Positions 8,835-20,426 of a stretch of 64,000 nucleotides of DNA are shown here, in pieces. Numbering within the stretch: the first letter of the stretch is position 1; each line of letters starts with the position of its first letter. The stretch is from positions 1 through 64,000 of the forward strand of contig NW_026014633.1 of NCBI RefSeq assembly GCF_020379485.1, given 5' to 3'. The translations under genes and the position numbers were made by a program. The notes beneath the pieces are model-generated. The model was not told the DNA's origin and ran no database searches. It worked only from the letters and a program-made list of their open reading frames with translations. The DNA is from Brassica napus (Eukaryota; Streptophyta; Magnoliopsida; Brassicales; Brassicaceae).

Positions 8835-10489
8835 TGTAGCATCGCCGATCCTAGGTAGGATCGTTGGGACGAGCCATGGTGCGAGGAGACGCACCAGACA
8901 GGTCATTTGGCCAAAGGACAAGCGTATCATGGCTCAAATAAGAAGGTTAAGGGTATCAGGAAGCTGAGCCTTAACCAGGATGGATGGAAGAAAGCTTAGG
9001 AGACTTGGCCGAGTAATCTAGCAGCTGGATAAGGTCGGGTACAAGCTCAACCAGCTGGGGACAGTGTGAAACCAGCTCATACGGTCCCTGGTAGCTCACT
9101 GGAGCTGATAGGTTAGCTCACTCAGCTGAGGCCAGCTAGTGGCCAGCTCAACTCAGCTCGGTGAAGTGTTACGGTCCGGGGCGGCTTGGCCGGGTCATGG
9201 GCGGTTATGGGCTGGAGGGGTCTTGGCCTGAACCACCCAGGGTCCGTGGGGTCTTGGCCTTGGGCAAGGGACTCTGGAAAAGATTATGGGCCTGATTTTC
9301 AAACAGCCCAAAGGAAAGGAAGAGCAGTTGGGCGGTTACTCCCGAAAAGGTGCAAAGGGGCAGTTTTGTGCTCTTTCTCTATAACTGCTTGGTCGATTTC
9401 TCCAGGGCAGTTGGGGCTGGCTTTCTCTATAAATAGAGAGTCCCTGGCACAGAAAATGGCACGAAATTCCTTAGGCAAAGCTCTGCCAAACTCATAACAG
9501 AAAGAAAGAAAGAGAGAGACCGGCGGTTAGAGAAGAGAACCGTGTGTGGTGGTGTTGGCTTGCCGGCGTGTTCTGAGCGTGGGAAGGCCAGGCCGTGAAG
9601 ATGGATACCAGACAAAAAGACAAGGAGAAGGAGAAGGAGAAGGACTTGCCTCCAGGGGAGAGAAAGCCTAAGGTTAGTGGTGTAGACTGCAAGGAACGGC
9701 CCCGGGCCTGCGGATGATCCGTGCGGCCTTGCGGCCGGTTCTCTTGGCAGATGCATCCATTCTCTTTACTTCTTCTGGATCGCCTGTTCTACAGTGTGTT
9801 GTGATGTTATTGGATTGATTCAGACAGGTAACACTGGACCAAGGCCATGGCCGGTCCAGGGATAAAGTCCTAGGCATTGGCCGGACTGATCTATGGTCCG
9901 ATCTCACATTCCGGGTCGGTTCCGTTGAGATCTGACTATGGAATCTCTTAGTTGGGAATTATCATGAATTGTCATGCATTTTATTTAGTTTTTGGGAATT
10001 TATCTGTGTATGTCCAAATTGGACAGATCCTAGTTCTTAAGGGCCGAACCATTCCATTCTAGACTTGTTGCTTAGGTTATCGGCCATATGTGTTCATGAT
10101 GTGATTTATGTGGTTTCAGGACCAGACTTGGACCGTGGTAAAGGAAAGGTACCGTGAAGTCTCAGGCCATGGGAAGATGTGTGGTGAATGGGTCCTTGTT
10201 GATAAGCGTGTAGTATTGATAGCCTATTGTGCAACTTGTGAACTTATGATAGACTAAGTGTGTAAACTAGTAGATGAACTTATGAATGATGTATGGATCT
10301 CATTATGTTATATATATACAATCTGTTTGCCCCTTATGTTTGTTTGTCTTGAATGTTATACTCGAACCTCACCTAAAGGAACTTGAACTTAACACCTCAA
10401 GGACCTTAAAAGAACGGAATCATTGTACAAGAACGGATGTTAAGGCCGCGGTTCATGGTTGGGCTTAAGAGCCGGGAACGGGTCTTACA
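8835..10489 (+). mobile_element. Solo LTR, D-like family, nested in element A
   Basis: A 1655-bp LTR from TGTAGCATC to GGTCTTACA, flanked by perfect 5-bp duplications and without internal sequence. This is the signature of unequal recombination between the two LTRs of a full element. The start (CGATCCTAGGTAGGATCG, then GGAGACGCACCAG) and the ATTATCATGAATTGTCATG stretch near 9958 resemble the LTRs of D and the U3 of G. An AGCT-rich block lies at about 9034-9165, a TATA box at 9428-9435 and a GAAAGAAAGAGAGAG leader near 9500. The 109-aa and 103-aa open frames are not conserved in D and are not called. Confidence 0.93.
9428..9435 (+). promoter_or_regulatory. TATA box of the solo LTR
   Basis: TATAAATA within CTCTATAAATAGAGAG, in the same position relative to the AGCT-rich block upstream and the GA-rich leader downstream as in the A, B and C LTRs. 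Confidence 0.65.
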
Positions 10490-10494
10490 AGGGA

Positions 10495-10637
10495 AGTCTT
10501 TAGCTAAGATCTAAGTTAGCCCTCGCCTTTAGGCGATATTATTAATAAAGGGCGAAAATTAAGAGGTTCGGCCAGGAAGTGGACCGAGCGACGTGAGGCA
10601 TCGACCGCGGCCTAGGCAGCCGGGATCGGGTCTTACA
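10495..10637 (+). repeat. Element A 3' LTR, terminal part
   Basis: Continuation of A's 3' LTR after the solo insertion, from AGTCTTTAGCTAAG to TCTTACA. It contains the AATAAAGGGCGAAAATT motif also seen in the C, F and G LTRs. The right TSD TGGCG follows at 10638-10642. Confidence 0.93.
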
Positions 10638-11506
10638 TGGCGGACACCCATGGACGTCCTGTGTGTACTGAACAGACAGCCCACTTGGGACAAAATCACC
10701 CAAACAGTCCACAGGAAGGGCCAGCATGCTGAGCCCAAGGACCAACGTGCTGATATGTGTACTGAGGGACAGCCACGGACGTCCTGTGTGTGCTGACGGA
10801 CACAGACGGACATACACGTACAGCCACGAACGTCTTGTGTGTGCTGACGGACACACACGGACAGCCACAGACGTCATGTGTGTGCTGACGAACACCCACA
10901 GACGTCCTGTGTGTGCTGACGGACACCCATGGACGTTCTGTGTGTGCTGACGGACAGCCACAAACAGCCACGGACGTCCTGTGTGCTGGCGGACACCCAC
11001 GGACGTCCTGTGTGTACTGAACAGACAGCCCACGTGGGATAAAATCACCCAAACAGTCCACGGGAAGGGCCAGCAAGCTGAGTCCAAGGACCAACGTGCT
11101 GATATGTGTACTGAGGGACAGCCACAGATGTCCTGTGTGTGCTGACACACACAAACGGACACACATGGACAGCCACGGACGTCCTGTGTGTGCTGATGGA
11201 CACAGACGGACACACACGGACAGCCACGGACGTCCTGTGTGTGCTGGCGGACACCCACGGACGCCCTGTGTGTACTGAACAGACAGCCCACGTGGGATAA
11301 AATCACCCAAACAGTCCACGAGAAAGGGCCAGCGTACTGAGTCCAAGGACCATTATGCTGATATGTGTACTGAGGGACAGCCACGGACGTCATGTGTGTG
11401 CTGACGGACACTGACGGACACACACGAACAGCCACGGACGTCCTGTGTGTGCTGGCGGACACCTACGCACGTCCTGTGTGTACTGAACAGACAGCCCACG
11501 AGGGCC

Positions 11507-13451
11507 AAGATCATCCGAACAGTCCACAGGAAGGGTCAGCGTGCGGAGTCAAAGGACCAACGTGCTGATATGTGTACTGATGGACAGCCACATACGTCAT
11601 GTGTGTGCTGACAGACACACACGGACACACACGCACAGCCACGAATGTCCTGTGTGTGCTGACGGAGGCACACGGACGTCCAGTGTGTGCTGACGGACAC
11701 CCACAGATGTCCTGTGTGTACTGAACAGACAGCCCACGTGGGCCAAAATCACCCAAACAGTCCACGGGAAGGGGCAGCGTGCTGAGTCCAAGGACCAGCG
11801 TGCTGATATGTATACTGATGGACAGCCACGAACGTCCTGTGTGTGCTGACGGACACACACGGACCACCACGGACGTCCTGTGTGTGCTGGCGGACACCCA
11901 CGGACGTCCTGTGTGTACTGAACAGATAGCCCACGTGGGCCAAAATCACCCAAACAGTCCACGGGAAGGGCCAGCGTGCAGAGTCCAAGGACCAACGTGC
12001 TGATATGTGTACTTATGGACAGCCACAGACGTCCTGTGTGTGCTGACAGACACACACGGACAGCCACGAACGTCCTATGTATGCTTACGGACACACACGG
12101 ACGTCCTTGTGTGCTGACCGACACCCACGAACGTCCTGTGTGTGCTGACAGAAACACACGGACACACACGGATGTCCTGTGTGTGCTGACAGACAGCCAC
12201 AAACGGCCCCGGACGTCCTGTGTGTGCTGGCAGACACCCATGGACGTCCTGTGTGTACTGAACAGACAGACCACTTGGGACAAAATCACCCAAACAGTCC
12301 ACGGGAAGGGCCAGCATGCTGAGTCCAAGGACCAACGTGCTGATATGTGTACTGAGGGACAGCCACAGACGTCCTGTGTGTGTTGACGGACACACACGGA
12401 CAGCCACGGACGTCCTGTGTGTGCTGACGAACACCCACAGACGTTCTGTGTGTACTGAACACACAGCCCACGAGGGCCAAAATCACCCGAACAGTCAACA
12501 GGAAGGGTCAGTGTGCGGAGTCAAAGGACCAACGTGCTGATATGTGTACTGATGGACAGCCACAGATGTCATGTGTGTGCTGACGGACACACACGGAAAC
12601 ACACGCACAGACACGAACGTCCTGTGTGTGCTGTCGGACACACACGGACGTCCTGTGTCTGCTGACGGACACCCACAAACGTCCTGTATTTACTGAATAG
12701 ACAGCGCACGTGGGCCAAAATCACCCAAACAGTCCACGGGACGGGCCAGCATGCTGAGTCCAAGGACCAGTGTGCTGATATGTGTACTGATGGACAGCCA
12801 CAGACGTCCTGTGTGTGCTGACGGACACACACAGACCGCCACGGACGTCCTGTGTGTGCTGGCGGACACCCACGGACGTCCTGTGTGTACTGAACAGATA
12901 GCCCACGTGGGCCAAAATCACCCAAACAGTCCACGGGAAGGGCCAGCGTGTAGAGTCCAAGGACCAACGTGCTTATATGTGTACTGATGTACAGCCACAG
13001 ACGTCCTGTGTGTGCTGACAGACACACACGGACAGCCACAGACGTCCTTTGTATGCTTACGGACACACACGGACGTCCTGTGTGTGCTGACCGACACCCG
13101 CAAACATCCTGTGTGTGCTGACAGACACACACGGACACAAACAGATGTCCTGTGTGTGCTGACGGACAGCCACAAACAGCCCCGGACGTCCTGTGTGTTC
13201 TGGCGGACACCCATGGACGTCCTGTGTGTACTGAACAGACAGCCCACTTGGGACAAAATCACCGAAACAGTCCACGGGAAGGGCCAGCGTGCAGAGTCCA
13301 AGGACCAACGTGCTGATATGTGAACTAAGGGACAGCCACGGACATCCTGTGTGTGCTGACGGACACACACGGACAGCCACGGACGTCCTGTGTGTGTTGA
13401 TGAACACCCACAGACGTTCTGTGTGTACTGAACAGACAGCCCACGTGGGCC
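11507..13451. repeat. Higher-order repeat: two tandem copies of about 973 bp
   Basis: Core landmarks at 11507, 11745, 11942, 12282, 12479, 12717, 12914, 13255 and 13452 give unit lengths 238/197/340/197 and then 238/197/341/197. The four-unit block therefore repeats at 972 and 973 bp. Block-specific variants agree: GTGCGGAGTCAAAGGACC at the first unit of each copy, GACC(A/G)CCACGGACGTCC in the second, and CAAACGGCCCCGGACG / CAAACAGCCCCGGACG in the third. A third, more diverged copy begins at the window start. Confidence 0.88.
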
Positions 13452-14792
13452 AAAATCACCCAAAGAGTCCAGAGGAAGGGCCAGCGTGCTGAGTCCAAGG
13501 ACCAGGGTGCTGATATGTGTATTGATGGACAGCCACGGACTTCCTGTGTGTGCTGACGGACACACACGGACATCCTGTGTGTGCTGACGGACACACACAG
13601 ACGTCCTGTTTGTGCTGACGGAGACACACGGACGTCCTGTGTGTGCTGACGGACAGCCACGGACAGCCACGAACGTCCTGTGTGTGCTGGTGGACACCCA
13701 CAGAAGTCCTGTGTGTACTGAAAAGACAGCCCACGTGGGCCAAAATCACCCAAACAGTCCACGAGACGGGCCAGCGTGCTGAGTCCGAGGACCAACGTGC
13801 TGATATGTGTACTGATGGACAGCCACGGACGTCATGTGTGTGCTGACGACCACAGACAGACACACACGGACAGCCACGGATGTCCTGTGTGTGCTGGTGG
13901 ACACCCACGGACGTCCTGTGTGTACTGACCAGACAGCCCACGGGGGCCAAAACCACCCGAACAGTCCACGAAAAGGGTCAGCGTGCTGAGTCCAAGGACC
14001 AACGTGCTGATATATGTATTGATGGACAGCCACGGACGTCTGGTGTGTGCTGATGGACACACACGAACAGCCCGGGATGTCTTGTGTGTGCTGACGGACA
14101 CAGATGGACGTCCTGTGTGTGCTGACGGACACCCACGGACGTCCTGTGTGTACTGACCAGACAGCCCACGTGGGCCAAAATCACCCGAACTGTCCACGGG
14201 ATAGGGTCAGCGTGCTGAGTCAAAGGACCAATGTGCTGATATGTGTACTGTGGGACAGCCATGGACGTCCTGTGTGTGCTGACGGACACAGATGGACACA
14301 CACTAACACACGGACAGCCACGGACGTCCTGTGTTTGCTGACGGAAACAGACGGATACAGACGAACACACGGACAGCCACAGACGTCCTGTGTGTGCTGG
14401 TGGACACCCACGGACGTCCTGTGTGTACTGAACAGACAGCCCACGAGGGCTAAAATCACCCGAACAGACCACAGGAAGGGTCAGCATGCTGAGTCCAAGG
14501 GCCATGGATGTCATGTCTGTGCTGACGGACACACACGCACAGCCACGAACCTCATGTGTGTGTGCTGACGGACACACACAGACGTCATGTGTGTGCTGAC
14601 GGACACCCACAGACGTACTGTGTGGACTGAATAGAAAGCCCACGTGAGCCAAAATCACCCAAACAGTCCACGGGAAGGGCTAGGGTGTTGAGTCCAAGGA
14701 CCAGCGTGCTGATATGTGTACTAATGGACAGCCACGGACGTCCTGTGTGTGCTGACGGACACACACAGACACACACTTACGTCCTGTGTGTG

Positions 14793-14890
14793 CTGACGGA
14801 CACACACAGACGTCCTGTGTGTGCTGACGGACACACACGGACGTCCTGTGTGTGCTGACGGACACACACGGACGTCCTGTGTGTGCTGAC
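14793..14890. repeat. Homogeneous 31-bp subrepeat run
   Basis: At least three consecutive 31-bp copies of GTCCTGTGTGTGCTGACGG plus ACACACACNGAC, nearly identical to each other. This is the cleanest exposure of the basic subrepeat of the satellite and suggests recent local slippage or unequal exchange. Confidence 0.85.
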
Positions 14891-15862
14891 AGACACACAC
14901 GGACAGCCACGGATGTCCTGTGTGTGCTAACGGACAGCCACAGACAGGTACAGACGTCATGTGTGTGATGACGGACACCCTCGGACGTCCTGTGTGTACT
15001 GAAGACAGCCTACGTGGGCCAAAATCACCCGAATAGTCCACGGGAAGGGCCAGCGTGCTGAGTCTAAGGACCAGTGTGCTGATATGTGTACTGATGGACA
15101 GCCACAGACGTCTGTGTTTGCTAACGGACACACATACGGAGGGCCACAGACAGCCACAGACGTCCTGTGTGTGCTGACAGACAGCCACAGACGTCCTGTG
15201 TGTGCTGCGGACACCCACGAACGTCCTCTGTGTACTGAACAAACAGCCCACGTTGGCCAAAATCACCCAAACAGTCCACAGGGAGGGTCATCGTGCTGAG
15301 TCCAAGGACCAACGTGCTGATATGTGTACTGGTGGACTGTCACGAATGTCCTGTCTGTGCTGACGGACAGCCATAGATGTCCTGTTTGTGCTGATTGACA
15401 CACACAGACGTTCTGTGTGTGCTGACGGACCCACACGGACACACACAGACACACAGACATACACGGACATCAACGGACGTCCTGTGTGTGCTGACGGACA
15501 GACACAGACAGCAACGGACGTCCTGTGTGTGCTGGCGGACACCTACGGACGTCCTATGTGTACTGAACAGACAGCCCACGTGGACCAAAATCACCCAAAC
15601 AATCCACAGGAAGGGCCAGCATGCTGAGTCCAAGGACCAGCGTGCTGATATGTGTACTGATGGACAGCCATGGACGTCCTGTGTCTGCTAACGGACACAC
15701 ACGGACACACACAGACAGCCACAGATGTCCTGTGTGTGCTGACGGACAGCCACAGACAGCCACGGATGTCTTGTGTGTGCTGGCAGACACCCACGAACGT
15801 CCTATGTGTACTGAACAGACAGCCCACGTGGGCCAAAATTACCCAAACAGTCCACAGGGAGG

Positions 15863-15867
15863 GTCAG
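15863..15867. other. Left target-site duplication of element B (GTCAG)
   Basis: GTCAG at 15863-15867 directly before TGTAAGACCC and again at 41514-41518 directly after the CGTGACA end. Joining the flanks restores the satellite text GGGTCAGTGTGCTGAGTCC. Confidence 0.95.
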
Positions 15868-16868
15868 TGTAAGACCCGAACCCTGGCCTCTCGACCTTAT
15901 GGAGTCCGCAGGCTTACTTATTAATTTCTTTGCTTGTTTGATCCATTTTAAGTCTTTTATTTACTAAGTCATATTCGAATATGAAGTCCATAAACAAAGG
16001 AACAGATTGCACAGCGGAATAACAATGTATAAACTTTGTATTACTTAGAAACATGAGATTCAATACACAACTTCTTAACAGTCTCATAGACAATCACTAG
16101 TTCATCCCTAGCATCATCTAACCACATGTTACACAGCCTCTCACTGACCGAGCCTTCACGGCTCCTTGGCTTGACCAGAACCATCCTTAGTTCCTGAAAC
16201 CATAACCAGATAAGCATTAATCATAACCGAGAATAGAACGGATTGATTCAACAATGCTTGGCTTGGTTCCTAGAACTTAGATAAACCTCAGTCAACATAA
16301 TCATAAAACGTATGAACCTACCTACCGTATCCTAAGTCATTCAACCAACCACCCCTTGACTTAGAATCAGATAGATAGTCCAGAATAGATAAACAGAACA
16401 CACGAACAGATCCGGATCGTCCCAAAAGACCAATCCGTCTAACCGGATAGAATCTAGGTGCGACCGGCCAATGGAGTCCAGCTCAATGGCCCAATGGACT
16501 CCCTTACCTGATCCGGCCTTAGGCCTGGATCCAATCGGCCGAGTAAGCCTCAAGCCTAATCTGGAAGGCTTAGCAACCGGTCAGACCTTGCGACTCTACC
16601 TTGTCTTAACTAGACAAGCCATAGGCTAATCCATAAGGATCGGTCCTAACCTGTCCCGAAAGACACCGTTTGGAACATGCACCCTTTGGCCATTCGTGCC
16701 TTTTGAACACTCATGACTCTTGACAACTCGTGCCCTTTGGGTCATTCCCAACTGTTCGTCCTAACCACCCAGTCTTGGTGCGATCGGATCATCCGACTAA
16801 CCGACCCGTGTCTAGGCTAGCGGTTTGATTATGTTCGGCCAAAGCCAAGGGACGTGTCCCTTGGACTC
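15868..16868 (-). repeat. Element B 3' LTR, U5-side part
   Basis: On the minus strand this is the terminal half of the 3' LTR, ending GGGTCTTACA at 15868. It matches 39719-40530 of the 5' LTR, except that the 5' LTR lacks about 200 bp corresponding to 16510-16700. It contains a copy of the 17-bp LTR minisatellite near 16680-16745. Element C starts at 16869 after the duplicated GACTC (16864-16868). Confidence 0.92.
16864..16868. other. Left target-site duplication of element C (GACTC)
   Basis: GACTC at 16864-16868 and 33659-33663. B's intact 5' LTR reads CCCTTGGACTCAACCAACAC at 40516-40535, showing the pre-insertion site. Confidence 0.95.
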
Positions 16869-19788
16869 TGTAAGACCCGATCCCGGCCGCCTAGGCCGCG
16901 GTCGATGCCTCATGTCGCTCGGTCCACTTCCTGGCCGAACCTCTTAATTTCTGCCCTTTATTTATAATATCGCCTAAAGGCGAGGGCTAACTTAGACCTT
17001 AGCTAAAGACTTACCTAGTCATTAATAGCCTAGATCCTTTCAACAGATACGCAGCGGAATATTCTTTAGTTAACCATTGGTCTAAAACCAATCTAACACT
17101 TGTCTGGTCGAATCACCTTAGCCTTGGTCAGGTTACTCAACTACCAATTAGCTTAAAGGTCAATCCTAAAACCAAACCAAGCCATACGATTCTGTGGTTC
17201 CATTCCCCTAAACCATTCTATCTAGATCTACATAAGTAAATGCTAGATCATACCTTTGCCACATCTATGGAGCTTATTAGCTCATCGGTCCTCCATTGAC
17301 TCGAATTGCTCTTGCTTAACAGCTGGACCATGATCACTCAATGATCTTACTTATGGTCCTTATCTTGACTCCTGCGTCAAACAGCTCCCCTAGGTACTTA
17401 GTCATTCAACCAACCATCCCCGTAGACATAAGTAACATTTGAGAAGTCTTTGAAAGGATAAGGGTTTGCATCTGGCCTTTCTCGGCTCATGCACAATCCA
17501 AAATCCTTTTGCCTTATAGGAAATAGTACCAAGTCCATCTTCTGGACTGACAAAGCTCATTAGATCCTAAGTCAATCAACCAACCATCCTCACATGACTT
17601 GGAACTGATGAGTCATCATCTGGCCTGACCGGCCTTGGGACTTAACCCAGACAACATATATGATTTGTTCATACCAACCGATGCATTCAGTAATCAGGTT
17701 AGGACCGACACCTTGAACCATCATTCAGAGGTCAGGTCGTCCATACTCAACCATGATCAGATCTTACACGGCCTTCCTTGAACAATCACACTTAGGCTCA
17801 GTATCTATGGTCTACGACACATAGTACTAGCCACACACTTCGTCATGACTCTTAGCCAATCTCGAAGCTATCAACACCAAGGTTGATATCTAGAAGCATC
17901 ACATCAATACTCTTACTCCAGCATCATGACTATCCATACTAGTGTTCGGCCATCGAACCATCATCATGAAACATGATCCGACCACTAGACTTGATAAGCC
18001 ATCGTCCACTTAGCATGTACTGATATAACTGGCCTTCCATTGCCATCATGTGGGTCTACCCCCTACATAAGGCATATGGCGCCTATCCTACTCACCAACC
18101 CGAGGTTGATTGTAAGATATCCCACTTAGCCTTTGCGGCTAGAACCATCCAACCATAGCTGGATCGTCCATTGTCCCGTCTAACCGTCTAGTTAAGATCT
18201 AGGTGCGATCGGCAAGTTATAAGTCCGGCCCAAAGGCTCACGGTCCTTCTTACCTGATCCAACCCAAAGCCTGGATCTATACCACCGAGTAAGGCCCAAG
18301 CCCAAACCGGATTGCCTTGCAACCGATCAGACCTTGCGACACAACACTCCGGTTAAACTAACCGTCCGTCCGTTCGACTATGCAGCCGCGGACTGTCCAC
18401 TTGGTTTGGCCTAAGCCTTGAACCAATGGCACCGTTTTGAACTCACACCCTTTGGGAACTAGTACCCTTTGGACACTCGTGCCTCTTGGCAACTCATGAC
18501 CCTTGGCATCTCGCACCCATTCAGATGCTCCAACCGTTCGACCTAACCGTCCGTAGGGACTGTCTGGTCCGTACGTGTGTCCGGCCTATGGCCAAAGGAC
18601 CACGCCTTAACCTACACAAGTCATGAACCATTGTGACTGTTCATGGAAGGGTTGCAACCTTTCAGAACAGAACAGAACCGCCCCTATCCAATCAGATCAC
18701 CTGAGGCCAGTTTAGACCATGTGCGCGCCTAACTCGTCGGTTATGGACCGCGAACGCATTACTCAACCAGAACCACGGTTATAACCAATCCCAACACATC
18801 AACAAGGCCACGCCAATGTACAGAAGGAGTAGAAGAAGAATTGGATGAAAAGAATGAGAAGAGTAGGACACAATCCAAACGTCCATGGCTAGACCGGTTC
18901 GGACTGTCCGATTGTCTTAGCCGATGAGTCGGTGGTTACCCCACTGACCCTATCTGACTGAACCACGGCTTTGGAGTCCTTCTCCAGACCTTTCTCTATG
19001 CCTTAAGTATTCATAACCACACGGCCTCCTCTCTCCTAAACCATTCTCCTTGCCGGAGACACAAAACCACCACGACCGGCCCTTTTCCGGCTGATCTCTT
19101 GGCCAGGACTCTCTCTCTCTCTACGTTTTTCTCTGACAATTTTACTCTGGAATTGGATAATGAAATCAACAGGAGAGACCCCATATTTATAGAAAACGAG
19201 GGGGTAAGTCTTGCCCCACGAACAGGCACGACTTGCTAGCGAATGGGCACCATCGGCCAAGGGTTGTCCCCTTTCGGCCACTTGCATCCTTTCGCCCTTT
19301 CTGATTGGGTTTGGGGTAGGTCAAAAGCCCAACCCACGTCCCAAGACTCCTGGACTTAGCCCACGGCCTTGTCAAAGGACCCAACAGCCCAATGGCCTCA
19401 TGGCCGGACCTCACAGCCCGCCACTGACCCGGACCCGAACCATCGGCCTAAAACCCAAACAGTCCATCTAGCTGAGATGAGCTGACTCCCAGCTGCCTCA
19501 GCTGAGTGAGCTAGTAGTCCAGCTAGTGGAGCTGACTTAGGTGGCTGAGCTGGAGTGAACTCAACCTAGCTTCGTTAAGCTGGTCGAGCTACTTCTCTAT
19601 CTCGTCAGCTACCGTCTTACTTGTCTTAGCCGTCTCTTTGCTCTTATAAGGTTAAGTCTAAGTTTCCTTATGTCTTTAACCTTATTTCTTGACCATGGAA
19701 CGCTTGCCTTGATGTCCTAAGACTGGCTGGTACGTTTCCTCGAACCATGGCCGTCCCGACAATCCTTTCCAGGATTGGGGGTGTGACA
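16869..19788 (-). repeat. Element C 3' LTR
   Basis: A 2920-bp LTR, read on the minus strand from TGTCACACCCCCAATCC (19788) to GGGTCTTACA (16869). It contains the reverse-strand TATAAATA at 19184-19191, a GAGAGAG leader (CT tract 19107-19122), an AGCT-rich stretch at about 19470-19600 and the minisatellite at about 18420-18530. The 3' third (about 16869-18000) is shared with A, F and G. Small open frames here duplicate in the other LTR copies and carry no recognisable domain. Confidence 0.94.
19184..19191 (-). promoter_or_regulatory. TATA box in element C 3' LTR
   Basis: TATTTATA on the plus strand, that is TATAAATA on minus, with the conserved neighbour CCCCATATTTATAGAAAACG. The promoter-active copy in the 5' LTR is at 33051-33058. 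Confidence 0.7.
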
Positions 19789-19803
19789 AGTCTCCCCCAC
19801 TTG
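19789..19803 (-). other. Element C polypurine tract
   Basis: AGTCTCCCCCACTTG on plus (CAAGTGGGGGAGACT on minus) abuts the 3' LTR. Confidence 0.9.
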
Positions 19804-20426
19804 TAATGGATTCGTCCTCGAATCCGGTGATGATTATACCTTGTCCCAAGACAAAATATTCCAACCAAACTTATTCTAGTCTTGATCAGAGAATAGAACA
19901 AGCTTGATTCAAAACCACCAAATGACCACTTCGATGTACCAGTCAAGTCCTCACGACTTGTTCCAATCTTTAGGCTGCTTGTCCTACAACAAGTCCTAAC
20001 AGATTGTTATGGTTCTTTTGTCCTTCATGGACAATAAGGTTCATGACCTCAGCCACAACGTAAGGGATCATCCCCTTAACCGGACACAACCTTTTCAGGC
20101 TTGGCCACATTGCGATCTTAGTCCCTCCAGACTAAAAACGCCTTAGACTTGACTTCTGTCCTTCACTGGACTTTGTCATAATTTGATCCTGGTCCATTTA
20201 CGGACGTGATCGTATTCCAGTCATGGTCCACTCAGGGACTCGACCGTTTCACCCCGACCATAGGTCCATCTCCGAATAGGTCGTGGCCTGATCCTCGTCC
20301 ATTACTAGACTTGATCATTCTTAACCGTAGGTCAAACTCCGACTTGGTTGTACTGCGACCATGGTCCTCTCTCGGACATGGTCAACTTTGGCTCTGCCAT
20401 CTCGGCCGGAGCCAAAGAAACAGACT
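19804..20426 (-). other. Element C 3' internal block, non-coding
   Basis: Counterpart of A's 5100-6040. It includes GGATTCGTCCTCGAATCC next to the PPT, the AATCTTTAGGCTGCT motif near 19960, and the GGTCC/GGAC-rich segment at about 20160-20400. No protein-coding frame is supported. It is shared with A and in part with G, and absent from B and D. Confidence 0.75.

Larger units (their letters stand above)
614..10637 (+). mobile_element. Element A: non-autonomous Ty3/gypsy LTR retrotransposon
   Basis: Complete insertion with a 5' LTR (614-3389), iMet primer-binding site, internal region of about 2.67 kb, polypurine tract and a 3' LTR (6056-10637, itself interrupted). It is flanked by the TSD TGGCG. 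The LTRs start TGTCACGCCCCC and end GGGTCTTACA. The internal region keeps only a decayed protease and the first residues of reverse transcriptase; RT, RNase H and integrase are absent, so it can move only in trans. Without the nested solo LTR it is about 8.36 kb. It is the same family as element C, sharing LTRs, 5' block and 3' block. Its U3 and protease resemble autonomous element B, the likely helper type. Confidence 0.93.
10638..15867. repeat. Complex satellite array, segment 2
   Basis: The longest uninterrupted satellite stretch (5.2 kb). About twenty core units can be tracked by the AAAATCACCC landmark (for example 11040, 11298, 11507, 11745, 11942, 12282, 12479, 12717, 12914, 13255, 13452, 13742, 13949, 14177), giving unit lengths of 197-348 bp. 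Most cores carry the palindrome GCCCACGTGGGC just before the landmark. Units differ in how many 31-bp (CGGACACACACGGACGTCCTGTGTGTGCTGA type) or 41-bp (with an added CGGACAGCCA step) subrepeats they hold. Long open frames (up to 306 aa on the minus strand) are on both strands and reflect stop-poor repeats. Element B interrupts the array at 15868. Confidence 0.95.

Noticed and set aside
9186..9497. 103-aa open frame in the solo LTR as a small host gene
   Set aside because: It sits wholly within LTR sequence across the TATA region and is not preserved in D or G LTRs.
14745..14890. Regular 31-bp direct repeats resembling a CRISPR array
   Set aside because: The spacing segments are themselves repeated, there are no unique spacers, no cas genes, and the surrounding DNA is a plant satellite.
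10542..15924. Many long open frames in the satellite with Cys/His/Thr/Ser-rich repetitive peptides
   Set aside because: They overlap on both strands and in several frames, follow the DNA repeat period, lack a plausible start, and their sequence is fully explained by the satellite unit.
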